From positions 93,312 to 157,311 of the forward strand of contig NZ_NMUL01000004.1 in the NCBI RefSeq assembly GCF_002234595.1: a stretch of 64,000 nt of DNA. Reading direction: 5' to 3'. The notes under the pieces are model-generated. The model did not search any database and was not told where the DNA came from. It saw nothing but the letters and a program-made list of their open reading frames with translations. The translations under genes and the position numbers were made by a program. Positions 7,425 through 15,664 of this stretch are shown here, in pieces (position 1 is the stretch's first letter; every line of letters starts with the position of its first letter). The stretch is from Amycolatopsis vastitatis (GTDB taxonomy: Bacteria > Actinomycetota > Actinomycetes > Mycobacteriales > Pseudonocardiaceae).

Positions 7425-8621
7425 ATGAGCCTCGCTGACGTGGACCAGGAGCATGTCCTCAAAGCTCTCGCTGAGTTCGATGATCTCGGCCGTGAAGCGT
7501 TCCTCGACAAGTACGGCTTCGGTCAGGCGCGGCGGTATGTCGTGCTCTACGGCGGCCAGCAATACGACTCGAAGGCGCTCTTGGGCGCGTCTCACGGATA
7601 TGCGACAGGCCAGGCTCTAACCGCGGCAGAGTTCAGTGGCGGATTGCAGACCGTGGTAGCGCGGTTGACCGACTTGGGCTTCGACGTCCGAGATCGCAAC
7701 GTCATGCCGGCTGCGGGCGCTGCGCCAGGCTTTGGCGATATCCCCGGTTACCCGGAAGGTTCGGTGTTTGCCAGCCGGGCTGAGGTGGCGGCCAGCGGAG
7801 TCCATCGTGCGCTCCAGTCAGGCATCGTCGGCACCGGCAAAACGGGTGCTGAGTCCATCGTGTCGTCCGGTGGTTACGAGGATGATGACGATCACGGAGA
7901 TGAGTTGCTCTACACCGGACACGGAGGTCGAGACAGCCGCGGCCGGCAGGTGGCAGATCAGACGTTCGACGCCCCGGGAAACGCTGCTTTGCGAACAAGC
8001 TGGTTGACCAACGCGCCGGTTCGGGTGGTGCGTGGCGCGGATCCAAAGTCGCCGTACGCGCCTGACACGGGCTACCGTTACGACGGCTTGTTTCGAGTTG
8101 ACGACGCCGTCATGGTGTCGGGCCAGGGCGGACATCAGATCTGTCGGTTCCGCATGGTGAAGATGAGCGTGGGAGTGGACGTAACCTTCGGCAGGCAAGA
8201 CGTCTTGTTGCCGGCTGAACAGCAGCACCCTGAAGCTCCGCTGGGCAACGCGCAACCAGAACGCAAGCAGGTCAGGACACAGCGAACCGTCCGTTCGACC
8301 GATGTTGTGGAGTACGTGAAGAAGATGTACGACCACACCTGTCAGATCTGCGGTGTCCGTCTGTCAGTGGGCGATGGCAAAGGATATTCAGAAGGTGCGC
8401 ACATCCAAGCTCTCGGGGGCCTCCACCGCGGGCCCGACCTGCCGCCCAACGTGCTCTGCCTTTGTCCCAACTGCCACGTGCAGTTCGACCGCGGGGCGAT
8501 TGTCGTCGATCCTGATCTGACGGTTGTTCGCCACGGCCGACCTGCGGGGATGTTGACCGTGCAGGAATCACACAACCTCGGGAGTCAGTTCCTCGAGTAC
8601 CACCGCAAGGTGCACTCGTGA
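7425..8621 (+). CDS. Modification-dependent restriction endonuclease (SRA-HNH, ScoMcrA-like head)
   Basis: A 398-residue protein in three parts. Residues 1-95 resemble the ScoMcrA N-terminal head domain (FDDLGREAFLDKYGFGQARR, YDSKALLGASHGY). Residues 105-250 are a YDG/SRA domain (VFASRAEVAASGVHRALQ, SIVSSGGYEDD, LLYTGHGGRD, VRVVRG), which flips out and reads modified cytosine. Residues 300-385 are an HNH nuclease with zinc knuckles Cys306/Cys309 (CQICG), EGAHI with catalytic His326, and LCPNCHVQFD. I see no sulfur-binding domain, unlike ScoMcrA itself. The ATG at 7425 matches how such head domains begin. No methyltransferase or other restriction gene is nearby, as expected for a stand-alone type IV defence enzyme against methylated incoming DNA. 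Confidence 0.83.
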   Translation: MSLADVDQEHVLKALAEFDDLGREAFLDKYGFGQARRYVVLYGGQQYDSKALLGASHGYATGQALTAAEFSGGLQTVVARLTDLGFDVRDRNVMPAAGAAPGFGDIPGYPEGSVFASRAEVAASGVHRALQSGIVGTGKTGAESIVSSGGYEDDDDHGDELLYTGHGGRDSRGRQVADQTFDAPGNAALRTSWLTNAPVRVVRGADPKSPYAPDTGYRYDGLFRVDDAVMVSGQGGHQICRFRMVKMSVGVDVTFGRQDVLLPAEQQHPEAPLGNAQPERKQVRTQRTVRSTDVVEYVKKMYDHTCQICGVRLSVGDGKGYSEGAHIQALGGLHRGPDLPPNVLCLCPNCHVQFDRGAIVVDPDLTVVRHGRPAGMLTVQESHNLGSQFLEYHRKVHS

Positions 8622-9089
8622 TCAGCCCTCGATGACGCGACCCTCGATCACCGTCGGCTGGTCGCGTCGGCGTGGCTCCTCGCTGACGACCTCGCTGTCC
8701 ACCACCATCACCGGCCCTCGCCGGCGGTTGGCGAACCGCACCGCCCTCTTCTCCATCCGCCGCAGCCACAACCGGCGGGCCACCGCGCGCGACGGCGGGA
8801 GGATCAGCAGCAGCCCGAGCACGTCACTCACGAAACCCGGGATCAGGATCAACACCCCACCGAGCCCGACGAGCATTCCGTCGGTGAGTTCCTTCTCCGC
8901 CGGTTGCCCAGCCCTGGCGGCCGAAACGAACGCCCTCATCGCCTTGCCGCCCTCGCGGCGGGCGAGCCACGAGCCCAGGAACGCTCCGGCCAGCAGGAGG
9001 CCCAGCGTGCCGAGCACGCCGACGGCCGAACCCACCGCCCAGATCGCGGCGATCTCGGCGAAAACGTAGAGCAAGAACGCGACAGCCAT
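8622..9089 (-). CDS. fxsA: FxsA family membrane protein
   Basis: A 155-residue inner-membrane protein. It has the usual FxsA layout: membrane segments at residues 2-20 (FLLYVFAEIAAIWAV), 22-40 (LGTLGLLLAGAFLGSWLA) and 75-95 (GLGGVLILIPGFVSDVLGLLL), then a basic cytoplasmic tail. E. coli FxsA suppresses phage T7 exclusion by the F plasmid; the cellular role in actinobacteria is unknown. The ATG at 9089 is five codons inside a longer frame and gives the normal N-terminus. The gene follows a TetR gene by 42 bases on the same strand. Its stop abuts the stop of the convergent nuclease gene in TGATCA. Confidence 0.82.
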   Translation of the reverse strand: MAVAFLLYVFAEIAAIWAVGSAVGVLGTLGLLLAGAFLGSWLARREGGKAMRAFVSAARAGQPAEKELTDGMLVGLGGVLILIPGFVSDVLGLLLILPPSRAVARRLWLRRMEKRAVRFANRRRGPVMVVDSEVVSEEPRRRDQPTVIEGRVIEG

Positions 9090-9131
9090 ACCCGTACAAC
9101 GCACAACCTGTCCGATTTGCTCCCGGCCCGG

Positions 9132-9683
9132 TCAGCGCAGCAAGGTGGCGACCATCGATCGCAGCCCCGCGGCCAGGCGGTCTGTCTCGCCCGTCCTCAA
9201 GAACCGCAGCATCAGGTCGCTGTGCAACGAGCCCAGCAGCAGGTGCGCGACCAGGTCGGCGTCGAGCGAAGATGCCGCCGACGCGATCAGTCCTGACACG
9301 TGCGCGTGCCACGACAGGTAGATCGGGCTGCTCAGGCGGTCCGTCGACGCCTGCTCGAACGCCGCCATCACCTTGACGTTCTTCGAAGCCAGTTCGATCA
9401 CCGCGTCGAAGAACGCTGCCAGACGGTCGGCTGGGGGTGCGCCGGGGCCCAGCGGGGGCGGGCCCGACTCCAAAGCGGACGACAGCGCCTGGACTCGTGA
9501 CTCCACCAGCGCGCGCATCAGGCCTTCGCGGTTGCCGAAGCGATGGAACACCGTCCCCTTGCCCACGCCGGCCGCGGCCGCGACGCGGTCCATCGACACC
9601 TGGGCGAGGTCGTGCGTCGACAACAACTCCTCTGTCGCGCGCAGGATCGCGCGGCGGTTGCGGGCCGCGTCGGCGCGCTCCAT
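9132..9683 (-). CDS. TetR-family regulator
   Basis: A 183-residue TetR protein. The helix-turn-helix spans residues 8-50 (ILRATEELLSTHDLAQVSMD, VAAAAGVGKGTVFHRFGNRE). The ATG at 9683 has GAGGAG seven bases upstream; eleven extra residues of a longer frame are not needed. It is divergent from a zinc-free alcohol dehydrogenase-like gene, and the 80-bp gap carries two copies of a GACTG-type dyad. This is the standard layout of a repressor controlling its divergent oxidoreductase. The ligand is unknown. Confidence 0.82.
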   Translation of the reverse strand: MERADAARNRRAILRATEELLSTHDLAQVSMDRVAAAAGVGKGTVFHRFGNREGLMRALVESRVQALSSALESGPPPLGPGAPPADRLAAFFDAVIELASKNVKVMAAFEQASTDRLSSPIYLSWHAHVSGLIASAASSLDADLVAHLLLGSLHSDLMLRFLRTGETDRLAAGLRSMVATLLR

Positions 9684-9702
9684 GGCTACTCCTCGACAAC
9701 TT

Positions 9703-9747
9703 GACTGGTGGTCCATATAGTAGGCGACCGTAAGTTGACTGACAGTC
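9703..9747. promoter_or_regulatory. Paired dyads, probable operator of the divergent TetR gene
   Basis: GACTGACAGTC (9737-9747) is a perfect 11-bp palindrome within TTGACTGACAGTCCA. A related, less perfect copy, GACTGGTGGTC within TTGACTGGTGGTCCA, lies at 9703-9713, 34 bp away. The spacing is close to three helical turns, so two dimers could bind on the same face. Both sites lie between the TetR gene and the oxidoreductase. Confidence 0.6.
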
Positions 9748-9763
9748 CAGTTAAGGGGTGGCG

Positions 9764-10662
9764 ATGCGAGCAGTGGTGCAGCACGGCACGGGCGGGCCCG
9801 ATGTCCTCGAGGTCGAGGAGCGGCCCGAGCCGCAGCGGCAACGCGGGGAAGTGCTGGTCCGGACCGAGGCGATCGCCGTGCCTTTCTACGAGACCCAGAT
9901 GCGGGCCGGGCTGATCCCGGCCGGGGCGGAGCCGGCGATCTTCGGGCACGAGGCCGCCGGGATCGTCCTCGAGGCCGACGACGAAACCCTGCGCGGACGC
10001 CGGGTCGTCACCATGTCCTTCACCGGGGGTGCGTACGCCGAAGTCGTCGCCGCCGGCCACTACACGCTCGTGCCCGATGGCATCACGCCCGAGCGGGCCG
10101 TCGCCGCTGCCGTTCCGGCCTCCGTGGCACTCGCCTTGATGCACACCGCGAACGTCAAAGCAGGTGAAACCGTGCTGGTCGAGGCCGCCTCCGGGGCGAT
10201 CGGTGGCTATCTGGCCACGCTGGCCACACAGAGAGGCGCCACGGTCGTCGCGACCGCCGGCAAGGGGAAGGCCGACATCGACCACGACGATCCGGACTGG
10301 CGGCAGAAGGTGCCGACGGCATCGACGTCGTCTTCGAGTCGATCGGTGGCCCACGCGCCGCCGAGCTCACCGCGAAACTCGCCCCGTTCGGCCGGATCCT
10401 CGCCTACGGCATGCTCAGCGGCGAGTTACCGACCTTCCCCGTCGCCGGTCTCATCCCGCGCGGACTCACCCTGATCGGGTTCGGTGGGCCGGACGCCTAC
10501 GCGAAGCAGGTCGCTGCCGTCCGCGCCGAGGCACTCGGCCTCGTCGCGGACGGCACGCTCACCCCCGTCATCGACCGGATCTACCCCCTCGCCGACGTCG
10601 CCGCCGCGCACGCGCGCGTCGAGAGCCGCGAAGGCGTCGGCAAGGTGGTGCTCGTTCCCTAG
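9764..10662 (+). pseudogene. MDR-type alcohol dehydrogenase/quinone oxidoreductase with a one-base frameshift
   Basis: The first part, from ATG 9764 (AAGGGG five bases upstream), encodes an MDR-family N-terminus: MRAVVQHGTGGPDVLEVEE, the GHEAAGIV segment and the nucleotide-binding segment ETVLVEAASGAIGGYLA. At about 10315, after WRQKVP, the frame is lost. The expected continuation DGIDVVFESIGGPRAAELT is read one base off and runs to the stop at 10660-10662. The join needs one extra base near GTGCCGACGGC, so a single C or G appears to be missing. The rejoined protein would be about 300 residues, normal for the family. No zinc-binding cysteines are seen. This may be a real null allele or a sequencing error. 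Confidence 0.8.
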
Positions 10663-12629
10663 CTCGGCACCTCGTCCAGGTACGCCTGCGCCTGGAGCGT
10701 GAACAGGTCGGCGTACCCGGCCTTCGCCGCCATCAGCTCCTCGTGCGTGCCGTACTCGGCGACCTTTCCGTGGTCCAGCAACAGGATCCGCTCCGCCTGC
10801 CGCACCGTCGAGAACCGGTGCGAGATGTACAGCGTCGTCCGGCCTTCGGACAGCGAACGCAGACGCGAGAACAGGTCGTGCTCGGCCTGGGCGTCCAACG
10901 CCGACGTCGGCTCGTCGAGGATCAGCAGCGGCGCTTCCCGCTGGAACGCCCTGGCCAGCGCGATCTTCTGCCACTCGCCGCCAGAGAGGCTCACGCCCTG
11001 GTCGAACCAGCGCCCGAGCGGGCTGTCGTAGCCCTGCGGCAGCCGCTCGATGCGCTCGTCCGCGCCCGCGCGGCGCGCCGAGTCCTCGATGTGCGGCCGG
11101 TCCTCGAGGCGGGTCAGGTCGCCGAGGCCGATGTTTTCCGCCGCCGTTCCTTGATACGTCACGTAGTCCTGGAACATCGCGCTGATCCTCGTGCGCAGCT
11201 CGTCCGGGTCGTACTCGCGGATGTCGACGCCGTCGAGCAGGATGCGGCCGTCCGTCGGGTCGTACAGCCGGCAGAGGAGCTTGAACAGCGTCGACTTGCC
11301 CGCGCCGTTGCGGCCCACCACCGCCACCGTCTCGCCCGGGCGGATCTCGAAGCTCACGTCCTCCAGCGCCGGCTCTTCCGAACCGGGGTACGCGAAGGTC
11401 ACCGAGTCGAACTCGATGTGTCCCTCCACAGTGGACGGCATCGGACGTGGCGAAACAGGTGCCGTGATCTCCGGTTTCGTGTCCAGGAACCGGTACAGCG
11501 TGTCCAGGTACAAATTGTTCTCGTACATCCCCGAAAACGCCGTGAACAGCCCGGACACCGACGTCTGCACCGACGCCGCCGCGGCCGTGTACAGCGCCAG
11601 GTCCCCCAGCGTGAGCCGCCCGCCGACCGCTTGCAGGGCGATGTACAGCGCGATCGCCGAGCCCGCCAATGTGCTCAGCAGCCCCCAGGACGTCGAGCTG
11701 ATGTTGCGGTTGATCGTGAGCTTCCGCTGCCGCTCGTAGGAAACCGTGCCGAGCCGGCGGAACCGGTCGACGAAGTACGGGCCGAGCCCGAACAGCTTCG
11801 TCTCCTTGGCGTAGGTGTCCGTGGTGACCAGCGACGACAGGTAGTCCATCCGCCGCTTGATCGGCGACATCAGGAACGTCAGCCAGAACGCGCGCGAGCC
11901 GTACTTCGACTGCGAGATGAACGCCGGGATCGGCGCCACCAGCGCGACCAGGGCCAGCAGCGGGCTGACCGCGACGAGCAGCGCGATCATGCTGCCGAAC
12001 GTGATCAGCGTCCGCACGAGCCCCAGCGCGGAGTTCATCATCGACAGCGGCCGCGTCGGCGCCTCCTGCGCGGCCTGGCGCAGCATGTCGTACGACGTCG
12101 AGCCCTCGAAGTACGCCAGGTGCAGCTCGCTGGCGTGCGCCATCACCTGGTGGCGGATGGTCAGCGTCATGCGTTCCTGCAGCAGCGACTGCGCGATCGA
12201 CGTCAGCGCGCTGCTGATCGCCGTCGCGGCGAGCACGGCGAACTGGAACAACGCGACGTTCACGATGTCGCTCGTGGTCCCCTTACCCTGGATCGCCGCG
12301 ACGACGGAGTCGAGCAGCAGCTTCGCGATGTACGCGGTCACGGTCGGCAGCAGCCCCGACAGCAGCGTGATCAGCGCCAGCATGATGGTCAGGATCGGGC
12401 TGGCCTGCCACGTCAGCTTCACGACCTTCGGCAGGCCACGGACCGTGCCCGCCAGGGACGTCTTCGCGCGCTTCAGCCGGGAGCGCAGGTCTTTCGGCTG
12501 GTCCTCCGGCTTCGGCTCGGGAATGTCGACGGGCCCGGTGAGCCCGCTCTCCGGCACCGTCACGGCGTGCCGCCGCCTCCCTCTCCGGGCCAGCATGAAC
12601 TCCATGCCGCCCCCACCGCCCGGGATCAC
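10659..12629 (-). CDS. ABC exporter: fused permease and ATPase
   Basis: A half-transporter of 656 residues that works as a homodimer in the membrane. About 65 polar residues are followed by a six-helix permease domain (about 75-370), then the ATPase. Walker A is GRNGAGKST (439-447), the signature is LSGGEWQ, Walker B is LLILDEPTS and the switch histidine is in YISHR. The GTG at 12629 overlaps the stop of the upstream TetR gene as GTGA; an ATG at 12605 is an alternative. The EWQ form of the signature is shared with exporters annotated for lipids or peptides, but the substrate cannot be read from sequence. Its stop overlaps that of the convergent oxidoreductase in CTAG. Confidence 0.85.
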   Translation of the reverse strand: MIPGGGGGMEFMLARRGRRRHAVTVPESGLTGPVDIPEPKPEDQPKDLRSRLKRAKTSLAGTVRGLPKVVKLTWQASPILTIMLALITLLSGLLPTVTAYIAKLLLDSVVAAIQGKGTTSDIVNVALFQFAVLAATAISSALTSIAQSLLQERMTLTIRHQVMAHASELHLAYFEGSTSYDMLRQAAQEAPTRPLSMMNSALGLVRTLITFGSMIALLVAVSPLLALVALVAPIPAFISQSKYGSRAFWLTFLMSPIKRRMDYLSSLVTTDTYAKETKLFGLGPYFVDRFRRLGTVSYERQRKLTINRNISSTSWGLLSTLAGSAIALYIALQAVGGRLTLGDLALYTAAAASVQTSVSGLFTAFSGMYENNLYLDTLYRFLDTKPEITAPVSPRPMPSTVEGHIEFDSVTFAYPGSEEPALEDVSFEIRPGETVAVVGRNGAGKSTLFKLLCRLYDPTDGRILLDGVDIREYDPDELRTRISAMFQDYVTYQGTAAENIGLGDLTRLEDRPHIEDSARRAGADERIERLPQGYDSPLGRWFDQGVSLSGGEWQKIALARAFQREAPLLILDEPTSALDAQAEHDLFSRLRSLSEGRTTLYISHRFSTVRQAERILLLDHGKVAEYGTHEELMAAKAGYADLFTLQAQAYLDEVPS

Positions 12630-13252
12630 TGGGCCTCCACGGCGCCGTGCAGGAAGACGTCGACCACCTGGCGCGTGGTGGCGGCGTGCTCGTCCGCGAA
12701 GATGCGGCGGCCGCCGAACAGCAGGGTCAGGAACAGCGAGGCCAGCTGCTCGGGCGGCAGCCGCAGCCGGTCCTTCTCGGGTTCGAACAGTTCGGTGATC
12801 GCACCGCGCATCGCGTTCATCGACTCGCGGCGGCCGCCTTTCCAGGTCTTGTGGTCGTCGTGCGGCTGCTCGGGGTCGCGGCGGCGGAGCCTGCCGGACG
12901 CGTGCAGGGCGCCCATCAGCGCGCCCATCCGCTCGAGGTGCGCGCCGAGTGCTTCCGCGGCTTCGACGAGCCGGTCTTCCAGCGGCTGGTCAACGGGGAT
13001 TTCGGCGATCGCGTCGAGCACGTGGTCGGGCCGCAGCGCCTCCGCGGTGCAGGCGTCGAAGAGCTCGTCCTTGTCCTTGAACGCGCGGAAGATGGTGCCC
13101 TCGCCGATGCCGGCGGCGCGGGCGATCTGGCTGGTCGTGACGTTGGCGCCGTGCTCCATCAGCAGAGGCAGCACCGCGTGCACGATCATGGCGCGCCGGG
13201 CCTCGACGCTCATGCCCGGCGCTCTTCGCCGGGTTTCGGATGCTGGTGTCAT
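12626..13252 (-). CDS. TetR-family regulator of the ABC exporter operon
   Basis: A 208-residue TetR protein with helix-turn-helix IVHAVLPLLMEHGANVTTSQ and IARAAGIGEGTIFRAFKDKD. It is the first gene of a two-gene operon with the downstream exporter, overlapping it by four bases. An ATG at 13213 is an alternative start. A perfect 20-bp palindrome lies 13 bases upstream of its start codon and is the likely autoregulatory operator. Repressor-exporter operons of this form usually respond to a substrate of the pump; the compound is unknown here. Confidence 0.84.
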   Translation of the reverse strand: MTPASETRRRAPGMSVEARRAMIVHAVLPLLMEHGANVTTSQIARAAGIGEGTIFRAFKDKDELFDACTAEALRPDHVLDAIAEIPVDQPLEDRLVEAAEALGAHLERMGALMGALHASGRLRRRDPEQPHDDHKTWKGGRRESMNAMRGAITELFEPEKDRLRLPPEQLASLFLTLLFGGRRIFADEHAATTRQVVDVFLHGAVEAQ

Positions 13253-13264
13253 GGCATCAGTGTG

Positions 13265-13284
13265 CGGAGTGAGTGCTCACTCCG
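13265..13284. promoter_or_regulatory. Perfect 20-bp palindrome upstream of TetR-ABC operon
   Basis: CGGAGTGAG-TG-CTCACTCCG has nine-base arms without mismatch. It sits 13 bp before the TetR start codon, so a bound repressor would cover the promoter. This half-site, GAGTGAG, is common for TetR proteins. Confidence 0.72.
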
Positions 13285-13313
13285 TCAAGCGAGTATGCCG
13301 AGGGCGAAACCGG

Positions 13314-13347
13314 AGAGGGCCGCCCCGGCGCACCGGGACGGCCCTCT
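13314..13347 (-). terminator. Hairpin after the bkd operon
   Basis: The arms AGAGGGCCG and CGGCCCTCT pair perfectly around a GC-rich loop, 12 bases beyond the bkdC stop on the reverse strand. The T-run that follows is short (GGTTTCG), so termination efficiency is uncertain. Confidence 0.6.
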
Positions 13348-13359
13348 ACCTGTGTGAAC

Positions 13360-14655
13360 TCAGTACGTCATGGCCATCGCCGGGTCCGCCAGGAGCGCCC
13401 CGACGTCGGCCAGGAACTCCGAGCCCTGCTGGCCGTCGACCACGCGGTGGTCGAAGCTCAGCGACAGCTGGAGCACCTTGCGGACCTTGATCTCGCCGTC
13501 CACCACCCACGGCTGGTCCTTGATCGCGCCGAGGCACAGGATCGCGGACTCGCCCGGGTTGATGATCGGCGTTCCGGTGTCGACGCCGAACACGCCCACG
13601 TTCGTGATCGTGATCGTGCCGTTCGCCATGTCTGCTGGTGACGTCTTGCCTTCGCGGGCCGTGTCCGTCAGCGCCGTCAGGGCCTGCGCCAGCTCCTTGA
13701 GCGACATCGAGTCGGCGTCACGGACCTTCGGCACGATCAGGCCGCGCGGCGTCGCCGCCGCGATGCCGAGGTGCACGTAGTCCTTGTAGACGATCTCCTG
13801 TGCCTGCTCGTCCCAGACCGCGTTGACGTCCGGGGTGCGCTTCGCCGCCAGGCACACGGCCTTCGCGGCGAACGTCAGCGGCGTGACCTTGACCCCGGCG
13901 AACTCCCGCGACTTCTTCAGCTTCTCGCGGAACTCCATCATCGGCGTGACGTCGATGGTCAGGAACTCCGTGACGTGCGGAGCGGTGAACGCGCTCTGCA
14001 CCATCGCCGCCGCGGTCATCTTCCGGACGCCCTTGATCGGCACGCGCCGCTCGCGGGATCCGCTGTCCACAACGGACGTTACGACCGGAGCCCCGTTCGC
14101 GGCGCGCTCGACATCTTCACGCGTGATGACGCCGCCGTCCGCGGTTCCGGTCAGCGTGTGCAGATCGACGCCGAGATCCTTCGCGAGCTTCCGTACCGGT
14201 GGCTTCGCGAGCGGGACATACCCACCGCGCGGAGTGGCCGGAGCTGGTGTCGTCGCGACAACGGCCGGAGCGGGCTCGGGAGCCGCGCCTTTTCGGGCCC
14301 GCCGCTGCGTGACGACCGTCTTGGAGCCGTAGCCGACCAGCGGCTTCATCTCCTCTTCTTCGACGGGCGCGGCGGCAACAGGGGCCGCGGCCGGAGCGGA
14401 AGCGCCACCCGGGTCGACGTCGATGGTGAGGATCGGCGTGCCGACCTCCACCGTCTGGCCCGGCTCGACGTGCAGCTCGGTGACGACCCCGGCCCACGGG
14501 ATCGGCAGCTCGACGGCGGCCTTCGCGGTCTCGATCTCGACCACGATCTGGTTGACCGTCACCGTGTCGCCCGGCTTCACGTGCCAGTTGAGGATGTCGG
14601 CTTCGGTCAGCCCCTCGGCCGTGTCGGCGAGGGGGAACTGTTTGTACGTAGGCAT
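13360..14655 (-). CDS. bkdC: Branched-chain alpha-keto acid dehydrogenase E2 (dihydrolipoyl acyltransferase)
   Basis: The 431-residue E2 core of the complex transfers the acyl group from E1 to CoA. Residues 1-80 form one lipoyl domain with the lipoylated Lys45 (IETAKAAVEL). After an Ala/Pro-rich linker comes the peripheral-subunit-binding domain at about 142-178 (PPVRKLAKDLGVDLHTLTG). The catalytic domain ends with DHRVVDGQQ, giving His403 and Asp407. The order E1alpha-E1beta-E2 matches Rv2497c-Rv2495c. No E3 gene is in the operon, so a shared lipoamide dehydrogenase must be encoded elsewhere. The gene follows bkdB after 16 bases. Confidence 0.92.
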   Translation of the reverse strand: MPTYKQFPLADTAEGLTEADILNWHVKPGDTVTVNQIVVEIETAKAAVELPIPWAGVVTELHVEPGQTVEVGTPILTIDVDPGGASAPAAAPVAAAPVEEEEMKPLVGYGSKTVVTQRRARKGAAPEPAPAVVATTPAPATPRGGYVPLAKPPVRKLAKDLGVDLHTLTGTADGGVITREDVERAANGAPVVTSVVDSGSRERRVPIKGVRKMTAAAMVQSAFTAPHVTEFLTIDVTPMMEFREKLKKSREFAGVKVTPLTFAAKAVCLAAKRTPDVNAVWDEQAQEIVYKDYVHLGIAAATPRGLIVPKVRDADSMSLKELAQALTALTDTAREGKTSPADMANGTITITNVGVFGVDTGTPIINPGESAILCLGAIKDQPWVVDGEIKVRKVLQLSLSFDHRVVDGQQGSEFLADVGALLADPAMAMTY

Positions 14656-14671
14656 TGCGCGGAGATCCCCC

Positions 14672-15664
14672 TTACCAGGCGAGCGAGCGGTCGACGGCGT
14701 GCAGCACCCGGTCCAGGTCGGGGAGGTAGTGCTCCTCGAGCTTGGCCGGCGGGTACGGCGTGTCGAACCCGGTCACCCGGAGGACGGGCGCTTCCAGCGA
14801 GTAGAAGCACTCCTGCTGGACGCGCGCGGCGAGCTCCGACGTCAGCGACGACTCCGACGGCGCCTCCGACAGCGCGATCAGCCGGCCGGTCTTGCGCACC
14901 GACTCGAACACCGGGCCGAGGTCCAGCGGCGAGAGCGTGCGCAGGTCGATGACCTCCAGGGATTTGCCGTCGTCCTCGGCCGCGGCGGCCGCGTCGAGGG
15001 CGACCTTCACCGAGGGGCCGTACGCGACGACCGTCGCCGTCGTGCCTTCGCGCACCACCTGCGAGGAAAAGCACGAGACCGGCGTCCCGGTGACGTCGAT
15101 TTCGGCCCGCAGCGCACCCGAGTGGTACAGCCGCTTCGGCTCGAAGAACAGCACCGGGTCGTCCGACTTGATCGCCTGCTGGATGCCCCAGTAGGCGTCG
15201 ACGGCGTTCGAAATGGACACGACCTTGAGGCCGGGGATGTGCGCGAACAGCGACTCCGGCGACTCCGAGTGGTGCTCGACCGCGCCGATCCCGCCGCCGA
15301 ACGGCACCCGGATCACGACCGGCATCTTGATCTTGCCCTGCGTCCGGTAGTGCAGCTTCGCCAGCTGCGAGGAGATCTGGTCGAAGCCCGGGAAGATGAA
15401 GCCCTCGAACTGGATCTCGCACACCGGCCGGAAGCCGCGCACGGCCAGGCCGACCGCGGTGCCGATGATGCCCGACTCGGCGAGCGGCGTGTCCAGCACG
15501 CGCTGCTCGCCGAAGTCCTTCTGCAGGCCGTCGGTGATCCGGAAGACGCCGCCGAGCTTGCCGACGTCCTCGCCCATGATCAGGACCTTGGGGTCCTCTT
15601 CCATCGCGCGGCGCAGGCCGAGGTTGAGCGCCTTGCCGATGGTGAGTTTCTGGATGTCGCTCAT
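14672..15664 (-). CDS. bkdB: Branched-chain alpha-keto acid dehydrogenase E1 beta subunit
   Basis: A 330-residue transketolase-like subunit that completes the thiamine diphosphate site with the alpha chain. Typical blocks are LGLRRAMEEDPKVLIMGEDV, GFRPVCEIQFEGFIFPGFDQ and VRVPFGGGIGAVEHHSESPE. The C-terminal domain contains LIALSEAPSESSLTSELAA. The ATG at 15664 overlaps the bkdA stop as ATGA, so the two subunits are translationally coupled and should be made in equal amounts. Confidence 0.92.
   Translation of the reverse strand: MSDIQKLTIGKALNLGLRRAMEEDPKVLIMGEDVGKLGGVFRITDGLQKDFGEQRVLDTPLAESGIIGTAVGLAVRGFRPVCEIQFEGFIFPGFDQISSQLAKLHYRTQGKIKMPVVIRVPFGGGIGAVEHHSESPESLFAHIPGLKVVSISNAVDAYWGIQQAIKSDDPVLFFEPKRLYHSGALRAEIDVTGTPVSCFSSQVVREGTTATVVAYGPSVKVALDAAAAAEDDGKSLEVIDLRTLSPLDLGPVFESVRKTGRLIALSEAPSESSLTSELAARVQQECFYSLEAPVLRVTGFDTPYPPAKLEEHYLPDLDRVLHAVDRSLAW

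Noticed and set aside
10164..13490. A very long forward open frame (over 1100 codons) opposite the ABC exporter and TetR genes.
   Set aside because: It is antisense to two clear genes, its translation is an Arg/Ala/Pro/Gly-rich low-complexity product, and long antisense frames are expected in high-GC DNA.
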